From assembly GCA_008000375.1 (NCBI GenBank), contig SMOI01000127.1, forward strand, positions 26,055 through 90,054: 64,000 bases of DNA, given 5' to 3'. Numbering within the stretch: the stretch's first letter is position 1; each line of letters begins with the position of its first letter. Made by a program: the position numbers and the translations under genes. Below, in pieces: positions 36,400 through 48,100 of this stretch. The DNA is from Poteriospumella lacustris. Taxonomy: Eukaryota > Sar > Chrysophyceae > Chromulinales > Dinobryaceae. The notes below the pieces were generated by a model that searched no databases, had not been told where the DNA came from, and was given only the letters and a program-made list of their open reading frames with translations.

Positions 36400-39300
36400 A
36401 TGATGATGAACCATGAAGTGTCGAACCGTCCAATCGATGAAAAAGAGAACCATTTCTCAATTACGCAGTCAGTTAGGTCTGTGAGAATTGCCATGGTTGG
36501 TTGGCGATCTGTGTTTGTTGCTCCTTTAGCAATATATTTGCTGGCATGGACGGTCTCATCATCTAGTTGTCACGGCCCACCACCAGGAACGGAAACAGAG
36601 GCTTTGGTGGACTTCTACAACAGTCTGACGGGTTGGGGTTGGAGCAATCAATGGGTGATAAGTGGGAATTCTTTGAATCCTTGTACGGGATGGTATGGTG
36701 TTAATTGTACGACAGTAAGCGGCGCTTGCCATGTGACACTTCTGCAGCTACCGTCCAACAACTTGAATGGAACTATTCCCTCAAGCATTCAGCAGCTGGT
36801 AGAATTGCAAAATCTAGTTCTTAATAACAACCACATTTTCGGAAGGATTCCAGATGCCGTTGGTGGACTAACTAGCCTTACCAAGCTGGACCTTTATCTG
36901 AATAATTTGACGGGCGTGATCCCAACTGCGATCACATCGCTTCAAAAACTGACCGACCTTTCACTTTATCAAAACTACCTATCTGGTACTCTCCCAGTTG
37001 GCGCGTGGACAAGTCTCAAGACACTTAAGGTGTACCAAAACCACCTGAGCGGCACCATACCCGAAGCGATCGCGGACTTGCCGGCGTTGACTATACTCGA
37101 AGCGCAAAAGAACAGATTCACGGGCACTATTCCTGCATCATGGACAGAGCCATCTTTAACCAACCTGTACTTGTATATGAACAACTTTCACGGGCCAATT
37201 CCGTCGGCTGTGGGCCACCTCACGAAGCTATCGCAGCTGAAGTTGAACGCGAACTTTCTCACTGGCACTATCCCTACCTCCCTGAGCAGCCTCACTTCAT
37301 TGGAGGGAGTCTCTCTTTTCAGTAATTTCCTCATTGGGAGTATCCCCACTGGCCTCTTCGCGATCAAGCAGCTCCAAAACATCGATTTGGACTCGAACAT
37401 ACTTGAAGGATCGATCCCACCAATCCCATCATCCAATTTGGCAACATTGGAATTGTACACGAATTGCTTGACCGGACCGCTACCCGCATCTTTTGCATCT
37501 ACAAAAGTCACGACTATATGGCTGGAGGACAATTACTTGACGGGAACCGTGCCCGCGTCGATCGGTTCTCTTACCTCAATGACACAATTCCTCGTGCAGA
37601 ATAACAGACTTCACGGGACGATTCCGGCTGCATTAAGCTCATGTCGAAAGCTGCAGAAGATGTCACTGGCGTCGAACATGCTAACCGGATCGCTGCCACA
37701 ATCTCTCAATGCACTGCATGGCCTAATTGACCTTGAACTCTTCGACAACAATCTTTCAGGCTCCTTGCCCTTGCAGCTCAGCAGCTTGCCCAAATTACAA
37801 AACTTGTACCTGCAATCCAATCGCTTTTCAGGCTTTTGGGCCCCGATAACGAATGCATCGGCGTTGACGTATCTTTTTCTGCAGGACAATCAGTTGTCCT
37901 TGAGCTGGGATTCGCTGTTCGCCAACAACACTCGGCTCGTGTCACTTTCGGTCAGCGAAAATTTCCTTAGAGGAAACTTGTCCACGGTAGAACTACCACA
38001 TTCACTGCGTTATCTTGAAGCAATTGGTGTAGAACTGTCTGGACCTCTCCCCGAGGCGATAGTACGACACAACTTCACGTATTTGGACTTGTCAAACAAC
38101 GCGCTGACCGGGCCTTTACCTCACGACCTGTGGTCCGCTGATGTTGAACAGCTGTTGTTGAGCAACAACATGTTAACAGGTTCTCTACCGCAATCAGACC
38201 ACACAAGTTTGTCTGCAGAATGTGTTCTGCAGTTCCTGAGCCTCGGTGCCAATTTCATCACGGGCACTTTGCCGGACGATGTGTCCCGTTGTGTCGGTCT
38301 ACAGAGCTTGTTCTTGCCGAACGCGCTGGTAACGGGCACTTTGATGGGCCTGTTCTCGACGCAACCAAAATTGGAGAGTGTTGATGTGTCGAACAATATG
38401 TTGAATGGTGGCATCAACGACGCTTTCGCAGCGTCACAGGCAGACGCACTGGTACTCAATGCGGCGTACAACCAGTTGACAGGATCTCTATCGACTTCGT
38501 TACTCCACACTGGGCGGTGGTCGTCTCTTATCTTAACAGAGAACTGCTTCACAGGAACCCTGCCTGGTGCAGCATTGTGTGCGAACGAAGGCCTCACCGA
38601 GTTGCTATTGTCAGGCCTTCATACGGCGAAAGAGTGTCGTGAAAGCCCAGGCTATATACTAGGTATCTCTACCGCGTACGTGCAATCATCACGCTTTGGT
38701 GGCGAGTTGCCCACGTGCCTCTTTGCATTGCCACAGCTGTCCTTCTTAGCTCTGTCAGCCAACCGTCTTCGCGGTCGGTTGCCTTCCGAGGCACCGTCAG
38801 TATCGCAGTTGGCGTCTCTTGACGTGTCGCACAATGCGTTGACGGGTACCATTCCTTTCTGGCTATTGGCAGCACCGTTACAAATGCTTGACCTGTCATT
38901 CAATGCATTAGGCGGTTCCATCCCAGCCAATGCTTCCGCTCACTATGCGACAGACAACACGACGTCGTTGGCGTTGCAGGTGAATCAGCTCTCTGGAACG
39001 TTGCCTGTGACCTGGACGCAAGCCTTACACATCAACGTGCTGAACGGCAATTTGTTCGCCTGTGAGATGCCACGCTTCTGGGAATTAGCGAATCGTCCGA
39101 TCCATGACCCCGTGGCGTCTACATATGTTTGTGGATCGTTGGCAGCAAACATGGCCTTGTTGATTGTGGCTGTGACGTTGACGGTCCTCGCAACCATCGC
39201 ATGTGTGCGAAGACTTCAACAGTCGCGCATGCCGTTGGCTTCCTCAGAAACGTTGACCGCAAATACTGCTAAGGCATCACTGTTACTCACATGGAAGCGG

Positions 39301-41239
39301 TTGTATGCCCGCATGGCGCGACAGACGACCGTCGCCGCAGTCAAGGCACTACCGGTCGCATGGCCAGGCCTCCAACACGAGCGCATGCCGATGGTGATTG
39401 GCGCGTTACTCCTGTTAGCATTGCCGCTGTACGCAGTTACGGCGCGGGTCACTTCAGGGTACGCGCAAATGTACGTTTGGGTGCTGGCATTGGCGTTGCA
39501 ACAGGGGAGTGCTGTTGCCGTGGTGCTGGTACTATGGCTCGCCGCCTTCGTCGCACTCCTACTTCGTCAGGTAGCTGCGATGCAGCCTGTTGCTGCTGCT
39601 CGGAGTAGTGTCCGTCTCGTCTCGGTAGTGGAGGATGTATGGGCAAACTGGCGTCGCGTAAGATTACGCCGCGCACTCGCTGTGGGCATGGTGGTGATCT
39701 TGCATGTGTTGCCAGTCGTTGTTGTGAACTCCGCCTACGTTTACTCCACTACAGTACAACTGACTCGACGCGTACGTATCGCTGCCGTTGTTACGATGGC
39801 CACGTTCAAACTCATGTGGAATGCCTCGATGCATTGGGCACTACGCAGCCGCTTGCCAACGTTTTTGTTGTTCGCGGACGACGCGTTCATTGCGTCGGTA
39901 CTCATCACAGCATCGCTCCTTAACGTGACAATGGTGCCTATTCTGACCCAACTCTTTGTATCGCCCGATTGCTTCAAATATCTCTTTGTGGATGTGCCGA
40001 CCAATTCGTACGACACGGTGGGCGGCAATTGCTACTGGATCACGTATACCTACGTGAACCCTACTACCGATAAACAAATGAACTTCATGGCGCTTCCATG
40101 TACATCGTATGATTCACTGCAAGCAACTTACAACAACGGCAACTACAACGGGAACAACACGGGTCTAATTGTGCTATCTACCTTCGCCAGTGGGCAAGCA
40201 ACCGTCGTTTCCTTCCAGGCAGGCTTCGCCTATGCGTATCAATGTTCCTTTTCGCTATTGCAGGCCTTCGCTCATATTTTCGTGCTTCGTTACATTGGCA
40301 GCATTGCTGTTGTGCCTGGGATCATCGCGTTGCTGAAATACGCACAGATCCGGGCCTTCCACTATGGTTCGTCTGATTGGTGGCAAACAACCGTGTCTCG
40401 TATGCTGCCACCACTACGACGTGTATTGCCATTCAGTACAGCAAGAGACGACGGCGACGCCCACAGAGAATTGTTGAGGGCGAACCGTCCATGGCTCGAG
40501 ATACTGAGCCACGACGGTGCACGACGTAGTGCTCAACAGCTGCAACACGGTCTCGTGTCCGATGCTGCCGTTTTATTGTCTTTTGGGGTACTCTTTCCGC
40601 CACTTGGTCTCGTCGTGTTGCTGCATCTTTTTTGTGAGGCAATACGGACGCGTCGCTGCCTCGATGACTTGCGTCAGCACTTGAAAGATGCCGAAGAGCT
40701 TGCAGGTCGTGGAGGAGACGAAGTTCTGTCCTATGCAGCGCTTGTACGTGCAGCAGTCATCGCCCATGAGGAGGCATACGCAACGGTACTGCCACCCACA
40801 GTACAGCGTTGGTTGCCTCGTGTTGTAGCATGCGCTGCAGCGACCTGGGCGGTCGCGATCTTTGATGTTGTTGGACGCCAAGATGGACTCACGGCTGCTA
40901 TCATCGCCCTTTGCATTGTGACAGCACTTCCTCATCTGCTCTGGATGCTGCTACGCTACGGCAACTCTTGGTGTACGTCTTCCACGATGCAACCTGTACC
41001 CGAGGCACCAGCAGCCGTCGAAATGACCCACGTTTATGATGAGGAAGCCACCAAGAAGTCTGAAGCAGTGCGCCATCATGCAGCGTTCGAGTTTGAAGTA
41101 AGGGTGATGATTGGCTCGTTTTTATCACTGGCTGTGTTGATAATGTGTTCCAAACGTTGTGTCTTTTATGGTATAGAACCCACTGAAGACCACGTCATCG
41201 CGACCAAGACCTCCTCCACGGCCAGTATCCCTGTCATAA
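36400..41239 (+). CDS. Leucine-rich-repeat receptor-like protein with multipass membrane tail
   Basis: Exon 1 36400-41097 and exon 2 41177-41239 give 1,586 residues; unspliced reading would run to 41550 but ends in a Phe/Cys-rich sequence typical of translated intron and UTR. The better start is ATG 36493, which puts a signal peptide first (VFVAPLAIYLLAW), giving 1,555 residues. An LRRNT-like cap (CTGWYGVNC) is followed by over 30 plant-type LRRs (L-x-x-N-x-L-x-G-x-I/L-P) to about residue 890 of the long form. The first membrane helix is at about 911-935. After that come eight or so further helices between about 1000 and 1510. No kinase domain is visible in the cytoplasmic parts, which rules out an LRR receptor kinase. 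It lies in tandem with the giant REJ protein. Adhesion or sensing is inferred. Confidence 0.8.
41098..41176 (+). other. Predicted last intron of the LRR receptor gene
   Basis: Donor GTAAGG at 41098 and acceptor TATAG ending at 41176, 79 bp, phase 0. Splicing changes the tail to FENPLKTTSSRPRPPPRPVSLS-like residues and a TAA at 41237-41239, which is far more protein-like than the unspliced continuation. Confidence 0.65.
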
Positions 41240-42166
41240 AGCATGCAGACTATGGACGGATGGATCGATCAGTCTATTTGCTTGTTTGTTTGTTCCATTT
41301 TTTGCCTTTTGATGTATCTTTTGATATGTCTTTGTTTTGTTTTGTTTTGTTTTGTTTTTTGATGTTTGTTTCATGCTCGTTCTTTGTACCGCTTCAGTTC
41401 TTTGCACATTGGCATCCATCGACCCCGCTTTGTGTTAACCATGTTGTGAATCCACTTCATCGTCTCCCGTCCCCTACTTGCAATTTTTCATTGTGTGCGC
41501 CGCTTGTCGTGGTCGCTTATCATACCCGTGAGGTGCATTTTCGCCCATAAGAAAGTGGTCGCCTGGCATACCGTTTCCTTCGTGGTTGCTCAGCCAACCA
41601 CCTGTTAGTAAGATCCGAGTGTTTGCAATGCTCGTGAAATTCCCTCAGCCCATCGCTCGGGGCTTGAAGAATGCATGTAGTGATAGAATACGATGCGAAA
41701 TTAGTAAGAGTAGTTGTAAAAAGATCAATCAGATATGTAGTTCGGTGAATTTTTCAGCCTTATCTGCAGATATCGACGTTTCAGAAACAGTATTGGGTTC
41801 GAAAGACACCATTGTTCATATTCTGCGACGAAAACCGAATAGGATAAGGATTCTAGCGAGAAGAGTTTGTACGGCTGGGTATCAACCGTTTCATGCGCAA
41901 TCCGTTTGGCGCATGAATGGTGAACCACAAACGAACGAGAACCTGTGACAGAGCGAGAAAGAATTAAAAACTGCTTCGTTTTATTACATCACTCCAGATA
42001 CCCACTTCGTTCAACAAGAACAACAAATTTTATTGTAAATTGTCGAGCATTTCACAGCTATATCGCCAGTACAGTCGACCTATTATATTCAAGCAGACAT
42101 CCTCGGCCGATTTCAATTTTCCGAATTTTTAAGGTCTTCCAGAGGATTCGTTAAAGAAAGTCGAAA
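41240..42166. other. Intergenic region before the giant gene
   Basis: About 0.93 kb between two same-strand genes. It includes a (TTTTG)n tract at about 41331-41360 and AT-rich sequence before 42167. It presumably holds the receptor gene's 3' UTR and the giant gene's promoter. No gene recognised. Confidence 0.45.
41331..41360. repeat. (TTTTG)n simple repeat
   Basis: Five or so TTTTG units in a T-rich tract about 100 bp past the predicted receptor stop codon. Confidence 0.7.
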
Positions 42167-45100
42167 ATGCAGGTTGCTTCAATACTAACATTGATTTTGT
42201 TTGTATTGTTATGGCTTGATGACCCGACAATGGCCAGTATCGATGGTCTCCATATCGAAGATACTTCGCATCGACAGCTAGCCGCTGATGAACCATCAAG
42301 TCAGCCAACAACTATCCCTTCCAACCAGCCTTCAGCTGTACCTTCCAATCAACCCACTTCTTCCCCAAGCTGTTTACCGACGTCTCAGCCTTCAGCTCAG
42401 CCATCAGCCCAGCCATCAGCCCAGCCATCGTCGCAGCCAACTGGTCAACCGAGCGCCGTTCCAACCATTTCGCCAACATCACAACCTTCCAGCCTGCCCA
42501 CAACACAGCCATCGTCGCAACCAACTGGGCAGCCGATGGGAGTACCTACTGGTCAGCCTTCGAGACAACCTACTTCTCAACCGTCGCGGCGACCTACCGG
42601 TCAACCATCACGTCAGCCAACTCAGCAACCAACGATGCAACCGTCGCGACAACCGACATCGCAACCCACTCGACAGCCTAGTCAACAACCAACAGGTCAG
42701 CCGAGCAGACAGCCGACATCGCAGCCTACTCGGCAACCAAGCAGACAACCGACTGGACAGCCGTCTCGAAGCCCATCTTTTGTACCATCAAGTCAGCCTA
42801 CAACTATCCCTTCCAACCAGCCTTCAGCTGTACCTTCCAATCAACCCACTTCTTCCCCAAGCTGTTTACCGACGTCCCAACCTTCAAACCAGCCATCAGC
42901 CCAGCCATCAGCACTGCCAACTGATCAGCCGAGCGCCGTTCCAACCATTTCGCCAACATCACAACCTTCCAGCCTGCCCACAGCACAGCCATCGTCGCAG
43001 CCAACTAGGCAGCCGATGGGAGTACCTACTGGCCAGCCCTCGAGACAACCTACTTCTCAACCGTCGCGACAACCGTCCCGACAACCAACGGGACAACCGA
43101 GCAGACAACCCACCAATCAACCGACGCGTCAGCCAAGCAGACAGCCGACCTCGCAGCCCACTCGACAACCGATAGGGGTACCTACGGGGCAACCCTCGCG
43201 GCAGCCAACCTCGCAGCCAACGAGACAGCCGATGGGAGTACCTACTGGCCAGCCCTCGAGACAACCTACTTCTCAACCGTCGCGACAACCGTCCCGACAA
43301 CCAACGGGACAGCCGAGCAGGCAACCCACCAATCAACCGACGCGTCAGCCAAGCAGACAGCCGACCTCGCAGCCTACTCGACAACCGATAGGGAGACCTA
43401 CGGGGCAACCCTCGCGGCAGCCAACCTCGCAGCCTACCCGCCAACCCACCCGACAGCCTACCGGTCAACCATCACGTCAGCCAACTCAGCAACCAACGAT
43501 GCAACCGTCGCGACAACCGACATCGCAACCCACTCGACAGCCAAGTCGACAGCCAACAGGTCAGCCGAGCAGACAGCCGACATCGCAGCCTACTCGGCAA
43601 CCAAGTAGGCAACCGACTGGACAGCCGTCTAGAAGCCCATCGAATCAGCCGACGATGCAACCATCGCGGCAGCCAACCAGTCAACCGACACGTCAGCCAA
43701 CTCGGCAACCAACGATGCAACCGTCGCGGCAACCGACATCGCAACCCACTCGACAGCCAAGTCGACAGCCAACAGGTCAGCCGAGCAGACAGCCGACATC
43801 GCAGCCTACTCGACAGCCAAGCAGACAACCGACTGGACAGCCGTCTAGAAGCCCGTCCAATCAGCCTACCCGCCAACCGTCGCGGCAGCCAACCAGTCAA
43901 CCGACACGTCAGCCAACTCGGCAACCGACGTCACAGCCATCACGAAATCCATCATCACAGCCAACAACAGTGCCAACATCGCAACCTTCCGTTCAACCAT
44001 CGGCACGACCTTCATCTCAACCATCTTCAGTTCCTTCTGATCAACCATCATCGCAGCCATCATCAAAACCTTCCGGCCAACCTTCTTCGGTTCCGTCTAT
44101 GCAGCCATCATCACAGCCATCTGGACTACCGACTTCTCAACCATCTGGCCAGCCAAGCAGTCGCCCTTCCGCGCAACCTTCGTCGGTTCCAACAAGACAG
44201 CCATCCAGCCAGCCATCTTCAAAGCCATCCGCGCAGCCAACAAGTCAACCAACGCACCAACCAAGTGGCCAACCAAGTAGCCAACCTTCGAGACAACCGT
44301 CTTCACAACCAACGTCTTTGCCAACAGCGCAGCCCAGTTCCCAACCATCTGGTCAACCGTCGTCTCAGCCCTCTGGACAACCGACAGGCCGTCCATCAAC
44401 TCAGCCGTCATCGAAACCGTCATCTCAACCTTCTTCTCAACCAACAAGCGTTCCAACCAGTCAGCCTTCAATGCAACCGTCGAGCCAACCCTCTGCTCAG
44501 CCTTCTGCGCAGCCTTCTGCTCAACCTTCTGGGCAACCAACCATGCAACCATCTAGACAGCCAACAGGTCAGCCATCTCGTCAGCCGACGAGACAGCCTA
44601 CTGGTCAGCCATCTAGACAACCATCATCACAGCCGACACGACAACCGACTCGGCAACCGACTGGTCAACCATCAAGGCAGCCATCGTCGCAACCGTCTTC
44701 ACTTCCGACGAATCCGACCAGTCAACCGTCCACACAGCCGACGACTGTTCCCACAAGACAACCTTCATCACAGCCGTCCAGAGCACCATCCATGCAACCT
44801 ACTTCACAACCGTCTCGCAGACCAACAGGGCAACCGTCACGTCAACCGACGCGTCAACCAACTGGCCAGCCAACGCGCCAACCAACTGGACAACCTACGC
44901 GACAACCAACTCGCCAGCCCACTGGTCAACCATCTCGGCAACCTACTCAACAGCCAACCAGGCAACCGTCAAGGCAGCCCACTTCTCAACCCTCGAAGCA
45001 GCCTTCCACACAGCCGACATCTAATCCATCAGGTCAACCAAGTTCCCAACCAACCTCGTTGCCGACATGTCAGCCAACGTCACAGCCGAGTATGCAGCCG

Positions 45101-48100
45101 ACTAGTCAGCCCAGTATGCAGCCTAGTGGACAGCCCAGTGGTCAACCAACATCCATGCCATCTGGTCAGCCCTCTCGTCAGCCTTCAAACCAGCCGACGA
45201 GTCAGCCGTCTACAAATCCTACCCGGCAGCCATCGTCCCAGCCAACAAGCGTACCCACGATGCAGCCTACTGGTCAACCGTCACGGCAACCCACTCAACA
45301 ACCAACGCGCCAGCCATCGAGGCAACCAACAGGCCAGCCTTCTCGGCAGCCGACAAATCAACCAACTGGCCAACCGTCACGGCAGCCAACCAGTCAACCG
45401 ACTCGCCAACCGTCGCGACAACCAACAGGTCAACCGTCAAGACAGCCAACCAGTCAACCAACTCGCCAACCTTCGAATCAACCCTCAACCCAACCATCGA
45501 AGTCTCCCACCACTCAACCTTCCAGACAACCTTCTGTCCAACCTTCAACACAACCGAGTTCATATCCTACGACGCAGCCGTCTGGACAACCATCCCGTCA
45601 GCCAACGTCGCAGCCAACGTTCCAACCATCAAATCAGCCGTCTGCACAACCAACTCGACAGCCAACACAACAACCCACTGGACAACCATCCAGGCAACCA
45701 ACACAGCAGCCAACGAGGCAACCAAGCAATCAACCAACATCACAGCCATCACGCCAACCAACTCAGCAACCGACACGCCAGCCTTCGCGACAACCGACCA
45801 GCCAACCTTCCCGGCAGCCTTCCTCACAGCCGACTGGTCAGCCATCTAGGCAGCCTACTCAGCAGCCAACGGCCCAACCAAGTCGTCAACCAACTTCTCA
45901 ACCAACTAGACAACCTTCTGATCAACCAACAACTGTCCCGACGGTCCAACCCACGAGTGCTCCAAGTTGTCAACCAAGCTCTCAACCAACGACCATTCCT
46001 TCTGGCCAACCGACTTCGATTCCGTCGAGTCAGCCGTCCACCGTACCATCTATGCAGCCTTCAGGTCAACCATCTGGTCAACCAACTGGTCAGCCATCGA
46101 GGCAACCAACTGGTCAACCGACACGGCAGCCTACGCGCCAACCAACTGGACAGCCTTCGAGACAACCAACTGGCCAGCCCACTGGGCAACCGTCACGACA
46201 GCCGACTTCTCAACCATCGCGCCAGCCTACTTCGCAGCCAACTGGTCAACCATCGCGCCAACCTACTTCACAACCTACCCGTCAACCTACCAATCAACCG
46301 AGTTCTCAACCTTCCCGACAGCCAACAGGACAACCTACCATGCAGCCTTCCCGCCAACCCACTTCCCAGCCAACTTCTCAGCCGTCGAGCCAACCTTCCT
46401 CTCAACCAAGTAGTCAACCTTCCACACAACCGACCAACAGACCATCTGGTCAGCCGTCCAGCCAACCATCTTCTCAACCATCGTCAGAACCAAGTCTACA
46501 ACCGTCTTCTCAACCAACTTCTGACCCGACTGCACAACCAAGTATGCAACCTAGTGTACAACCGACGTCTCAGCCAACTGGGCAACCGTCAACGCAACCA
46601 AGTGGGGCACCATCGTCGCAACCATCGCGCCAACCAACAAACCAACCAACCGGCCAACCATCACGCCAGCCAACCAGTCAACCCACTCGCCAACCGACTC
46701 GACAACCAACAGGGCAACCATCATGCCAGCCAACCAGTCAACCCACGCGCCAACCGACTCGACAACCAACAGGGCAACCATCCAGGCAGCCGTCCAGACA
46801 ACCTACGGCCCAGCCATCGCGGAAGCCATCGTCTCAACCCTCAACCCAACCGTCGTCTCAGCCAACGAATTTCCCATCAACTCAACCGTCCTCACAACCG
46901 ACGAACAAGCCATCTTCTCAACCCACAACACAGCCTACCAATCAGCCAACAGCAGATCCAACTGGTCAACCTTCAAGCCAACCGAGCAGACAACCGTCGG
47001 ACACTCCAACGACGCAACCATCTTCGCAGCCGTCAGCTCAACCATCATCACAACCTACGTCACTGCCATCTTCTCAACCATCGGCGCAGCCATCGATACA
47101 GCCGACAGGTATACCGACGGGGCAGCCTACAAATCAACCATCGAGTCAACCCACAGGCCAGCCGTCTTCTCAGCCGACAGGGCAACCTTCTCGTCAGCCG
47201 ACGTTGCAACCGACGGGTCAACCGTCACGTCAACCGACAGGGCAGCCAACTCGTCAGCCAACACGGCAGCCAACGGGGCAACCATCTCGACAACCAACTG
47301 GCCAGCCTACAGGCCAGCCTTCACGACAGCCTACCGGGCAACCAAGTCGCCAACCAACGTCACAACCGACATCGCAGCCATCCCGACAACCTTCGAGTCA
47401 GCCATCAACCCAACCTTCCTCTCAGCCCAGTGCCCAACCTTCTTGTCAGCCGTCTTCTCAACCAACGTCAGGCCCATCTGGACAGCCGTCTTCACAACCT
47501 TCGGGACAGCCGTCAACTCAACCAAGTTGTCAGCCGTCTTCGCAACCTACGTCTGTGCCAACAGCTCAACCATCCTCGCAGCCATCTAACCAGCCGACAG
47601 CGCAGCCGTCAAGACAACCATCATCAATCCCAACGACACAGCCATCTTCCCAGCCATCTGCTCAGCCAACAAACATTCCTTCATCGCAACCCTCAGGGCA
47701 ACCCAGCCAGCAGCCATCGTCACAGCCTTCAACACAACCGACTGGTCATCCTACTGGGCAACCCAGCGGAAAGCCTACTTCTCAGCCGTCTCGACAACCA
47801 ACCTCTCGTCCTACTGCCCAGCCATCAGCTCAACCAACCTGCCAACCTACGGTGCAGCCAAGTTCATGCCCATCGGGGCAGCCCTCTCGACAACCAACGT
47901 CACAGCCTTCCAGCCAACCGACAGCTCAGCCTTCCCATCAACCCACCTCTCAACCCACATCCGTGCCAACTGGTCAACCAACTGGACAACCTACACAGCA
48001 ACCAACGTCAAAACCATCGTCACAGCCTACGTTGAGTCCTACTGCGCAACCTTCGCGACAGCCAACGATGTCACCTTCAGCACAACCGACAGCGATTCCG

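Noticed and set aside
41177-41550. Unspliced continuation of the LRR receptor to residue 1716
   Set aside because: Phe/Cys/Leu-rich, poly-TTTTG-derived sequence; a good GTAAGG...TATAG intron gives an earlier stop at 41239.
44265-48035. 1,256-codon open frame on the plus strand in another frame, plus several 150-300-codon frames on both strands within 42.3-50.1 kb
   Set aside because: They arise because the 12-bp P(S/T)xQ units contain no stops in shifted frames; the products are monotonous Asn/Arg/Ser/Leu or Trp/Leu/Arg strings.
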